Program-made: the position numbers and the translations under genes
Notes under the pieces: generated by a model
The model's input: only the letters and a program-made list of their open reading frames with translations
What the model was told of the DNA's origin: nothing
Database searches by the model: none
Shown here: positions 21,071 to 32,084 of the stretch, one piece after another
Position numbering within the stretch: position 1 is the first letter of the stretch
Layout: every line of letters begins with the position of its first letter
Assembly (NCBI GenBank): GCA_030248065.1
Contig: JASAMV010004886.1
Coordinates: forward strand, 1 to 64,000
Length of the DNA: 64,000 bases
Source: Rhynchonema sp. JSB1_4
Taxonomy: Eukaryota; Nematoda; Chromadorea; Monhysterida; Xyalidae
Direction of reading: 5' to 3'

Positions 21071-24000
21071 ATGACACGCATTAACAGTCTTTTGATCTTA
21101 TCGATAGCTAACGTTGTAGTTGCTCAGGGGCAAAATACTATAGCCGGATCTCGGGCGACACAAGATTCGTCGAGCTCAGTTGCATCTCGAGATGCTTGGT
21201 CTTCAACGGGTAAGTACTTTGACAATTTGAAAAACTCCAAATTCTGAAGTCAACCATTCACAGGAACAGGCGCAGATGGTAATGGAGATTCAAATGGTAC
21301 AAGTTTAGCCGTTTCATATATTCACTGTTAGCAACACGCATATCGCAACAAAGTTAAACGCCACTCTGAAGCCTATAGTTGAAATGAATAAACATCCAGC
21401 ACAAGTAGACGCTGAAGAAAATAACCACACCAAACTAAGGCGGGCAAAAGATACAAATAATATACCGCGATAGGCTCAGTTTGATGAACTAAGTACGTGC
21501 CAAATGCATATTAATCATAGAAACAACTGCTTTCCACAATTGCCACTCAGACGCACCAAATTCTTTTAAAATGCTATAGCCGGCAGCAACGTCACGAGAG
21601 TCAACGCACAAGTCGGCATACTTATTCCTCACGGAATTCCATTTGTTGATGACAAATTCGGATATGCCACTTCGGGTGGTGCAGTCAGCGTGGCATTGGA
21701 TCGCGTGGTACGAGAGGGCCTGCTCTCTAATGTGCAGTGGAGGTAGTGGAAATATACAGTCAAACCTACACATAGTGAATAGAACGGGATCATTGTTTGC
21801 TGCGCAGAAGATTCATTACGTAGAGCAGAACATAAGAAGGACTAACAGCTAAGTGATCAATGTTAACGGTGCTGGGGTGCGGTACAGTAAACCGGTAACC
21901 TAATGCTGCACAAAATTGGCTGCTGCCGTAGTTCTTACCAGTTTATGACTTGTTTGGTACTATTTCAAGTCAGATGCTTGGGAGAGAACAATTGTAGCAA
22001 ACGATCTTTGTTGGCATTTGGTCTGTTTCATCCGGCTGAATTTTTTCATTATGCAAAGCGTCCTTTTAGGAGGCAATGTCCTATTCAGAACGTTAGAAGT
22101 TTACTATGAAGGTTAAATACACTTGGAAATTCGGAGACTGACGGGATTCATTATGTAGAAGTTCACTATGCGAAGGTTTGAAAGCATTTAGCATTGTAAA
22201 CATGATGAGCAATAAGGTTGTCGAAGTCAGTGGCTGAGTTTTTATTTGTATTTTTTAGATTCAGCGTTGGATTCTCGCAGTGTCATGAAGCCACTGCTGT
22301 TGGCGAATTGATCAAATTGGTTACGGAAAGCGAAGTGAATGTCATCATTGGCCCGCCATGCTCTATTGGTATCTAATACCACAAATGTGGAAAGTGGTAG
22401 AGGTCATAATCTACATTTATTCATTACTTTAGCGGCTGTACCAACAGCAGTGGTAGCCAAGTACTACAACCTTCCAATGTTCAGTTGGGCCGCGACAAGC
22501 GTGTTGTTGGCTGACGCCCGCTACACAACCCTGGTTCGGGTCATCAGTTCAGCGTTGAGGTGAGAACTTGATTTGCAGGTCGAAAGTCAAAATTTTTAAT
22601 TAAATGCCATAGACTCGGACGTGCTCTCCGTGAACTATTGACGTATTTCAATTGGAGTCGATTTGGCATGTTGTTCACCGACGACAAGGCGACGCGTATT
22701 TGCTACAGTATTGGAGAAGGTCTGATGATAACGTAACTGCGCTAAACTTGTCTCAAGTTTGATCCATGTTCCAGGCGTTCGGAAGGCCATCGCTTTATAT
22801 CCGATTGTGAATGTGTACAATATGCCGATCGATGCTGCGACCGTAACTGATGCGCAGATTGAAGCGTTCCTCACCGGTTTGCCCAACTTTGCCAGAGGTT
22901 TGTCTCTTTATAATCTGGTGCTTTTTCGAACACAGCACTTTCGCTCGAGTATTTAGTTGCCATCGTCTGCATGGAGAGCGAAGACGATAACCGTCGGTTC
23001 ATGCTACGAGCGCAAGAGAAAGGAATGGCTGGGAAAGACTACGTTTACATTATGCCAGACTACGTGCGCGACATGAGTCGCAGTGAAATGTGGTCACAGT
23101 TTACGAAGCAATCCGCACAAGACAATCGAGACGCTGAGGCGAAGCTGGCTTTCACACCGTGCTTCTTTGTAGGACTGCGTTGTCTGCATTTTAGAAGTGT
23201 GATTGAAAAAATCAAGACACCGTAAACATTTAAAAGAGCACACAGATTGAGGCGAAACTTGCAAGCGACGACGAGGTGCATTATTTCAAGAAGCAGATTA
23301 TTCAGCGCATCAAGGAATACCCGTTTTACTACGATTCGGAAGGCGATCTTGATAAACAATATGTTGGTGATGGACCACGGTTGAACTCTCATGTACACTT
23401 ACCAAAAGCTCCCAATCCCACCGTTTGGCACAATTCCACCATTTAGGGTTCGCTGTACAGCCCATTTCTCCACGATGCTGTGTACCTGTACGCATATGCG
23501 CTAAATAAGACAATAGACGCAGGTGGCGACATCACGACGGGCAGCTGGATAATGAACATGACTCGCGGAGCACAATTCTTAGGTTAGTATTTAGCTAGAT
23601 TAACCTGGAACTTGTTTCGTATCACGGTCTTCGGTTTAAAGGGCTCGTGACAACAGTAGAAAGGGTAGGAAGGCATATTGTTCAATACCGTTGGAAAGCT
23701 TACTGACAGCCTATGTCACGCACCAATGTTAAGCTCGTTCGCGACTCGCTATCTCTTGGTAGAGGAACCTTTCCTTCCAGAAAAAAGTCATTTTTTTACA
23801 ACTTGGAACGACCGGTGCAGAAACCTCAAATGAGCTGGAGATCAAGTAACACGTGGATAGGATCAGTTTCTGGATAACTTATCATCAGTGCTGTGGCTGG
23901 GGGGGAGGGGGTCCCCCCAATGGTACCCTACCCGCCCCGCGTGGTACACTACCCCCTACCCGCCCCGCTCTGGTACCCTACTCCCCTACCCGTCCCGCTC

Positions 24001-27000
24001 TGGTACCCTACCCGCCCCGACTTTTGCCCTCAAAATGCCCATTTTTCGGTCAAAAATGGCCAAATTTCAACCGAAAACCCTTAAAAGTGTAAAAAATCGC
24101 GCGCTACGCGCGATATATGCACTTTATAGCACATAAAAATGGGCAACCAAAAAAACTTGTATTGTACCCTACCCGCCCCGAAAAATCTCCCCCCCGCCCC
24201 CCCAGACCGGATTCCCCCTCCCAAGATCCCAGGTACATTACCCCCCTACCCGCCCCGGATTTTTCCACCTATGTACCATACCCGGCCCGCAAAAGTAGCC
24301 ACAGCACTGCTTATCATCACAACTTCAATCGCTCAAAGCATTGCTTCACTCGGCGAAAGGGAAACGCTCCAAAAAATCGGCCGCATTTTTCGAGAACAGA
24401 AGTTTGTCCCTAAATTTGTCCCTAAATAAAGGCCGCGCTTAACGTTGCCGAAATGAAAATACAATATTAAACAATGTAGCTTTGAAGTAGCTATCGTATG
24501 ATAAATGACATGTCCATACTATCTCTTATTATGGACAAAAAACGGTCAAAATTCCGAAATGGCCCACTGTGGGGTGACGCTTCATTCCAAAATCGTCAAA
24601 GCATCTATTTTTCCAAGCTTAAAAATTTTTGGACTTTGTCATACATCGTTCGAAAGCTGCTCTGGAGATACGTTGTTTGGTGCAATAACTATTGATAATA
24701 AGCACTTATAGCTGAATATTATATTCAGATTACTATGGCTGCCCCGAGAGATTTGTAGACCTTGGGGTCTTCGGACCTTGATAGGTTTTTAAACCAGAAT
24801 TTTCTCTCGAGTGTTTGTTCCGAATACGATGCAATCTGTGGCTTTTATGTGTCACAATTCTGGGGACGAATGTAACCCTCCAGCTTAATGGCAATTTAAT
24901 GGATTTTTAGGCCTGTCACGGGGCTAGATATGAGTTTAAAAATTTCAAACCCTTATTTTCTGGCACTTTCGACAATGCTCTATTTCTCCATTGCATTGTT
25001 ATTTCTGCAGCTTAAAGCGAAAGCGTGCTCTCAAAATTTAGGTACAAGACTGTGTCCTCGAAAAATAGGCCGTTTTTTTGGAACATTTCGCACACTCACC
25101 AAGAGAAACAATACTTTGAGCGACTGAAGTTGTGACGATAAGTTATCCAGAAGCAGTTGTAACCCTATCCACATGTTACTTGATCTCCGCTCATTTGGGG
25201 TTTCTGCACCGGTCGTTCCAAGTTGTGAAAAAAATCACTTTTTTCTGGAACGAAACGTCGCTCTACCAAGAGATAGCGAATCTGTAAGGAGCTTACAATT
25301 TGTGCGTGACAGATGTTGTCAGGATGCTTTCCAACGGTATTATAACAATATGCCCTGCTACCCTTCCTACGGTTACGTTCCGAGCCCTTTAATTTGCTGT
25401 GCGTCCTGATGGACCTCTGACCACAATGCATCCCGTGACAGGAATCTCTGGGCACGTGGTCATAGACGAAACCGGTGGACGAGAGCCGAACTTTGTGATT
25501 CGTGCATTTGACGGAAACATGAAAATGACGGCATTTGCTGAAGCACTGATGTACAAGGACGACGGCGATGTGACTTGCTTGGTGTCTGCAAACTCTGCTC
25601 AGAATATAAAAAAAACTCGGCGTTTTATTGTAGACTATTCATCTGCTCGTACCTGAACGAATGATTTGGGAATCGAGACAGGGATTTGTGCCCATTGATA
25701 CGCCAAAATGTGGCTTTTACGGAGAATTGTGCAAGCAAGAAACTGGAAACAATTGTAAGTCAAAAAAATTGCTTGACGAAGAAGATTATTATTCGCTCTT
25801 ATTTATGTTTCCGTGCTGCTCTACGTCCTGGTGGGCGCCATCACCGCAACTTTGATTGTCACCATAATCATCATCTTGTTGGTCAGCTACATTCGGTGCG
25901 TAGATGTGTGATCAAAATATAAAAAACGAAAACACATCTTATCTCTTATCCTCCAACAATGTTGCAGCAAGAGTCTGGTTGAGAATGAGATGTCAAAAAT
26001 GTTGTGGAAAATTCCGTACGCCGAACTTGCTTTTATAACCGACAAAGTGAGTCTTGATGACGTCGATACCGATCTACCGCTAAGTTTGGATGACGTAAAA
26101 AGCCACGTTGCAGAAACGAACGCGGTCTGTGGGATCAGCGAACACGATCAGTACACAAGCCAGCGACGACACACAAGACGCCATCGCAAAAGGTTACACA
26201 AACGTCGCTCACTATAAGGCGGTGTTGTGTTGGGTGAAAGAGCACAATGGCAGTATGGTCTTCAGCAGCCAACAAGATCATGAACACATGAAGACGGTCA
26301 GTAATGTTACTCCATTAGAATTTCTTTGTTTTCACGAAGCTTAAGCAATTTAGATGCGAGACCTTGTTCATGACAACTTGAACTTGTTCCACGGTCTGGT
26401 TCTGGACGCTCCTAAACCAGCATCTGTGTGGAAGTACCAATCGAAAGGCAGTCTAGAGGTGAGCTATAAAGTAATGACTTTAGATAGCCCAATTTTCAAA
26501 TTCTGATATTACGCGCAGGACGTTCTGCACAATGACAACTACAAGTTGGACTGGTTCTTCAAGTACTCGCTCATCAAGGATTGTGGAAATGTACGCTGGG
26601 TTTTCATGGCTTAAAAACAAGCCGATCAATGAGCAGTCCCCCACGCTTTACTGAAGTAATGCGCCCAATATTTTAGGGATAATTTACACACTCTGACCCG
26701 ACCCAGCACACAGGTTAAAGGGCTTGGGACATAACCGAAGGAAGGGTAGCAGGACATATTGTTACATACCGTTGGAAAGCATTCCGACGGCCTATGTCAC
26801 GCACAAATTTTAAGCTCCTTGGAGATTCGCAATCTCTTGGTAGAGGGACTTTTCGTTCCAGAAAAAACTGAATTATTTCACAAATTGGAACGACCGGTGC
26901 ATAAACCCCAAATGAGTTGAAGGTCAAGTAACACCCGGATAGGATTACAATAGCTTCGGAATAGCTTACCATCACAACTTCAGTTGCTCAAACTATTGCT

Positions 27001-30000
27001 TCACACGGTGAGGGTGCGAAACGTTCCAAAAATTGGCCTTATTTTTCGAGAACACAAGTTTGTCCCTAAATTTTGAGGCCACGCTCAGTGCTGCGGAAAT
27101 AAGAATGCAATGGGGAAATACAGCATCGTCTAAAGTACCAGAAAAAAAGGTTTTCAAATTTTTTAAGCCATGGCTGCGATGATCAAATTGCCGCTAAATT
27201 AGGTGGTTACATTCATCGCCAGAATTGTGACATATAAAGGCCACAGATTGTATCGGATGCGAAACAAAAAAAATGAGAGAAACGTCTGGTTTAACAACCT
27301 ATCAAGGTCCTAAAACCCCAAGGTCTACAGATCTCTCGGGGCAGCCATACTGACCTGAATATGATATTCAGCTATAAATGCTTATTGTTAAACCTATTGT
27401 AAATGTGATAGCGCCAAACAACGTATCTCGGGAGTAGCTTTCGAACGATGTATAACAAGCCCCAATAAATTCTTACGCTTAAGGGCAGAGGCTAAAAAAT
27501 TGCTTTTTTGACGATTCTGGAATGAACCGTCACGTCACCGTGTGCGATTTCGGAATTTTGACCGTTTCTTGTCCATAGTAAGAGATAGTATGGGCATGTT
27601 ATATATCGCTCGATAGCTATAATCTTTAACAGTAACGACTTATAGCCAAATATCTTATTCAGGCTTCCATGGCTGCAGCAGTCGGACCATGGAGTTTGAA
27701 GTCTTGAAACACGTCTAGATTGTTGGACTGTGCGTTTATCTGACTCTCTCGTTTCCGATGCAATGCAATACGTGGCTTATTTACGTCACATTTCCGTCAA
27801 TGAATGCAACTATGCAGTTTAGGGGCAATTTTTAGGTCTTTTTCGGCCTGTCACGCCGCAGTCTAAGGGTATCGAAATTTAAAAACCTTATTTTCTGGTA
27901 CTGTTGACAACGCTCTATTTTTCTATTGTATTTTTGTTTCTGCAACGTCAAACGCGGCCTCAAAATTTAGGGACAAACTTGTGCTATCGAAAAATGTGGA
28001 CGATTTTTTGAACGTTTCGAACCCTCACCGAGTGAAGCAATGCTTTGAGCGACTGAAGTTCTCATGATAAGTTATCCAGAAGCTGTTGTAATCCTATCCA
28101 CGTGTTACTTTACTTTCAGCTCATTTGGGGTTTCTGCACCGGTCGTTTCAAGTTGTGAAAAAATTCACTTTTTTCTGGAACGAAAAGTCACTCTACCAAG
28201 AGATAGCGAATCTCTAAGGAGCTTAACATTTGTGCGTGACATATGCTGTCACAGTGCTTTCCAACGATGTATAAAACTGCGCTCTGCTGCCCTTCGTTCG
28301 GTTGTGTCCCGAGCCCTTTGAAGATCTACACTGCACTCTAAGCGCCCGACGGCCCAGATTAGTTGGCACTCAACGTGAAAAAACGCGATTCTTCTGAATC
28401 ACTGTCGTGAAACCGATCTCATCAAAATTTCTTCGGCAGGGCAAGAAATTACTCAAGATAGAAAACTTCTTGTTGTTGATGCTTTAGCTGAATCTGAGCA
28501 TTATTTGAGGGTATGGAATATCTGCACTCTATGCTTGGTTCAATGGGACGTCTGCGATCATCCAACTGCTTAATTGACCAAGCTTGGGTGTTGAAAATCA
28601 CTGATTATGGACTCAATAAAATGCGAACGAACAAAAAGGAAGCCAAAGGTGAAACCAGTCGATAAGTCCTCAGCAGTCCAATGAACAAATGTCGAAAAAA
28701 TTTCAGAAAAACTATGGACAGCTCCCGAATTTCTTCGAACCATTGATCCACCAGTTGGCGGTTCTATGGAAGGCGACGTATACAGCTTTGCAATCGTAGT
28801 GCAGGAAGTCCTGTGCAGAGATCGACCGTATTGTAACGATAACTTGGGAATGGGAGGTTCGCATAAACACACAAAATTGTTACTGAATATATTATGAGAT
28901 AGTACGAATCTTGTCGACCGATTTACCACAATTTATCCATAGACACCGACGTACCAAAGGTATTACCTGGACAACGAAACCGAAACGTCGGTAAATTGGC
29001 CGACCGGATTCCTATCACGTAATCATGACCACAAACCACATCCAAAAGGCAATCGGATGTTGCAAACATAGCGAATATAACTCATCACAGTCTGTGGAGT
29101 GTAATTTCTCATTGAAACTGAATCAGATTGCATTCTACGAGTGGCGAAGTGCGAATCGCCGCCATTCCGCCCGACCGTAAACATTAGCAACTCAAGCGAG
29201 GCTGACCCTGCAATGATTCAGTTGATGAACGATTGTTGGAAGGAAGACCCCTCGTTTCGTCCAACATTTCATTCGGTTCGGGAGAAGATTCGAATGCTAC
29301 GCAATATGAATATCCAGTTATTACATTATCAAAGGTTAAAACTCAACTACGTTCAATGGGTCGTGGTCGAAAAATCAACCTAATGGATCACGCTCTGAAA
29401 ATGATGGAGAAGTTTACGCAAGGTCTCGAGCAAACCATTGTCGATCGCAACAAGCAAGTGGCTGACGAGCTGAAAAAAGCCGACACCATGGTCTATCAAC
29501 TCTTGCCCAAGTCAGTGTGCTGCAGTAGCCTGATGCAATCACATACACCATATTTGCGCTCTAATGATTGTCACTTTGATTATTTCACAGGTCTATTGCC
29601 GACAAAATGAAATCTGGGCAAATTGTTGAGCCAGAGAAGTATGACAGCAGCACAGTGCTGATTGTAGAAATGGGAAACTTCGACGAAATGATTTTCGGGC
29701 GAAATGCATTGCAGTGCGTTGAGGTACTGAACGACGTACAGCATTATGTGAACGAAACCATCTTGGCCTACGATGCCTACCGGGTAACTTGACTTTGAAG
29801 TACGCAACTTGTAAGACGTAACCGGCATGTGTACCCTCACAGGTGGAATCCTTGGGCAGCGGAGTGGTCGGAATCAGTGGTGTCCCTGACCGCAATGGCA
29901 ATCAGCACGCACAAGTCATTGCCGATTTGGCGCTCAATTTGGTGACTGATGCTGGCGAGGGTACAGTGGCAAAAAGTGGGAAAAATGAAAATCTACAACT

Positions 30001-30604
30001 ACGCATTGGCGTTCATTCCGGTGGGAAAAATATATAATTTATTTGACGTGCGACTAACGCCAAGAAACTGTTGTTATTCCCAGGGCCTGTCATCGCCGGG
30101 GTTGCTGGAACTGCTATTCCTCGTTTCTGTGTATTTGGCCCAACTGTTGAGATCGCTGAACGCCTGGAGGAAACTGGCAAAAGTTAGTCGGACACTGACG
30201 AACTGCGATTCTCAGGGAAGAACTTTTCCTTTGCAGTATCTTGCATACATATGAGCGAAGCAACGCATTCTCATCTGATGGATCTCGGTGGTGGCTACGT
30301 GTCGAAAGCGCGCGGTGAAATTGTGGTCAAGGGACACGGTGTAATGTTTACGTATTGGCTGTTGGGGAAAAGCTCAAACACTATCTTTGACAATACGAGT
30401 GACACAACCAGTGGACGATCAGTGGCTCGTACCAGGTACAACTAGGTATTATTACCCGACAACGATTAACTGTTGGTGACTACAAATTTCAGCCATACCG
30501 ATGTGCGTAGTGTGACGAGTACCGAGGGTGGCGGACAAGACAGCCGAGCTCAGAGCAGAGCATCTGCATCATCGGCTGCTCAGAAGTCTGGAGGTGACGA
30601 ATGA
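21071..30604 (+). CDS. Receptor guanylate cyclase paralogue 2 (GC2), cyclase site degenerate
   Basis: Same architecture as GC3. Exons: 21071-21209, 21264-21296, 21580-21742, 22259-22368, 22433-22559, 22613-22719, 22775-22897, 22957-23168, 23246-23362, 23447-23582, 25442-25569, 25634-25754, about 25805-25895, 25968-26046, 26114-26296, 26354-26458, 26519-26590, about 28511-28648, 28707-28856, 29127-29275, 29335-29510, 29591-29783, 29843-30020, 30084-30182, 30237-30435, 30493-30604. ANF-receptor region, membrane helix, pseudokinase with ITDYGL, cyclase domain with VEMGNF and LGSGVV replacing the two metal-binding Asp motifs, Ser-rich tail. Oddities: the membrane-helix exon has no AG acceptor at the expected place (TTT before 25805) nor any in-frame alternative I could find, and two introns are swollen by 1.6-1.75 kb foldback transposons. 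It may be damaged, or use an unusual splice site. Confidence 0.85.
23640..25388. mobile_element. Foldback TTAA element in GC2 intron 10
   Basis: Ends AGGGCTCGTGACAACAG and complement, flanked by TTAA (23636-23639, 25389-25392). Inverted similarity extends several hundred bases inward (for example the TACCGTTGGAAAGC word near both ends), so almost the whole element is a hairpin. It carries a later hAT MITE (23886-24309). No transposase frame. A second full copy is at 26719-28317. Confidence 0.85.
23886..24309. mobile_element. hAT-type MITE nested in the foldback element, exact TSD
   Basis: Ends CAGTGCTGTGGCTGGGGGG and AGTAGCCACAGCACTG. The exact 8-bp duplication CTTATCAT flanks it (23878-23885 and 24310-24317). 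The interior is made of CTACCCGCCCCG-type words. Same family as 46593-47028. Confidence 0.93.
26719..28317. mobile_element. Foldback TTAA element in GC2 intron 17
   Basis: Second copy of the 23640-25388 element without the nested hAT insert: AGGGCTTGGGACATAACCG at the left and CCCGAGCCCT at the right. TTAA precedes it, while the right flank is TTGA (one change). Same sub-terminal words (TACCGTTGGAAAGC, GGTAGAGGGAC) and the same hairpin structure. Confidence 0.8.
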
Positions 30605-30973
30605 AAAGTTGCCTGTGATAGTTGATATACAGGATGTAACAAAACAAGCTAAGAGTTACCACCACTGAGAATCCTCCGATACATATTTTGTACGTGTTGT
30701 TCGTGTATGATGTTCGTGAGGAATTAGATTTGAACGCAACCAAAAACTAAACATATTTGTTGAATATATGTGATGAGTTTTTTCGTGGGGATAGGAATTG
30801 ATCACAAGAAAACAGAATTAAGACAGGATGCATTGTTAAAAAAGATCATGTTAAGCGCTACACTTAACACGATTCACTCGGAGCCCATACTCTGATTCTA
30901 TTCTATTAAAAAGAGTTGTGTGTGTCTACTCATTGTTCTCTGTGTTACTTGTATGTCTTATTGTGGTGATGTG

Positions 30974-30979
30974 AATAAA
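30974..30979 (+). terminator. Candidate poly(A) signal of GC2
   Basis: AATAAA about 370 bp after the GC2 stop. I see no closer canonical hexamer, so the 3' untranslated region may be longer than in GC1. Confidence 0.4.
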
Positions 30980-31327
30980 TATTTGTGGTGCACTTTGAAA
31001 AACCCTAGCAGCCCATTCTGACGTAACCATTTATAGCTGGTTCAACCAGACCATCAGCCACAATTGACAATCGTATCCATTATAAGGCCTAAAACTTACC
31101 ATCAAAGCAATGTAGCACTTTTGTGTCTGTGATGTGATACTCACCAATGTACAACGAAACCTTTTCTTGATTGGCTGGATGTTAGCGATGGTTTCACTTG
31201 TGAAGACGCGCGGCACCTCATACCAAACCATTTATAATTATTTATATTGCTTCGTGTGTTTAAAATTTGGATATAGCTTGCGCTTAGACGGAAGAGCTAC
31301 TCACTGTTCCATAAACGGCGTGAAGTA

Positions 31328-31611
31328 TTGGTCGCACAATGACTATATGAGAATCCATCCAAAAATTTTCCTGAATTGACAAGCCATAAAATTCAAATTA
31401 GCATTGCGCGCCAACGTGTAATCACACATAAAGTATGCAGTAAGCGAAATGTTTCAGGGATTAAAAACGTGGTTGACTGGCTGGTTTATTTTCAGATGAA
31501 AATGTTTTGTGAGAAATACAAATAGCGCAATGGTTAAGCGTGACTCATCTTTCGAATCCTGAAAATCAAGGTGGTTTTGAATGGATTCTCATATGGTCAT
31601 TGTGCGACCAA
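31328..31611. mobile_element. Tc1/mariner-like MITE (TA target), cleanest copy
   Basis: Inverted ends TTGGTCGCACAATGACTATA and TATGGTCATTGTGCGACCAA, with TA on both sides. At about 31525-31570 it contains a tRNA-like pair of words, TAGCGCAATGG and TTTCGAATCC, but too close together for a tRNA. Lies in the GC2-GC3 interval (30605-32084), which otherwise shows no gene. Confidence 0.8.
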
Positions 31612-32084
31612 TACAAGGCAGTGCACGCGTGCTTTTATGTCAGCATGCTCAGATCCAGGTCGTGTGATTTGCGCAGCTCATCCGTCAAACTAGATCAACT
31701 AAATCAGCAAAGGAAATCCAAATTCAAGAAGCCAGATAAGTAGTGGTTCCGAAAGAAGAACAGCACGTCTCACAACGTGCAACCACGACCGAGCCAGCCA
31801 AACTAAAAAAATTCGTTAATTTTTGGGTCACTCTGCACTTACAGGAGCTTACTTGGTTCTTTCAAAGCGTGACACTAGTGACACTAATTACAAAATTAGA
31901 CCCAACTGATCTTTTCTTCTTCGCATTTCACTGTAAATAATTTTCCAACATAAACAACCTCATCAACTAATGCACCAGTAATTCAGTTAATGACTGCCTC
32001 CAAACGAGACCAGTAGACTAAAGTAGCTTTCAGTTGGGCTTTCAGTACCTGCAGTAAGATCTCGCATCGATCTCAAAATCGAAA

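Noticed and set aside
21750..22258. Possible inverted element in GC2 intron 3 (ATTCATTACGTAGA and ATTCATTATGTAGA words)
   Set aside because: The words are in the same orientation and short; no terminal repeats or target duplication could be defined.
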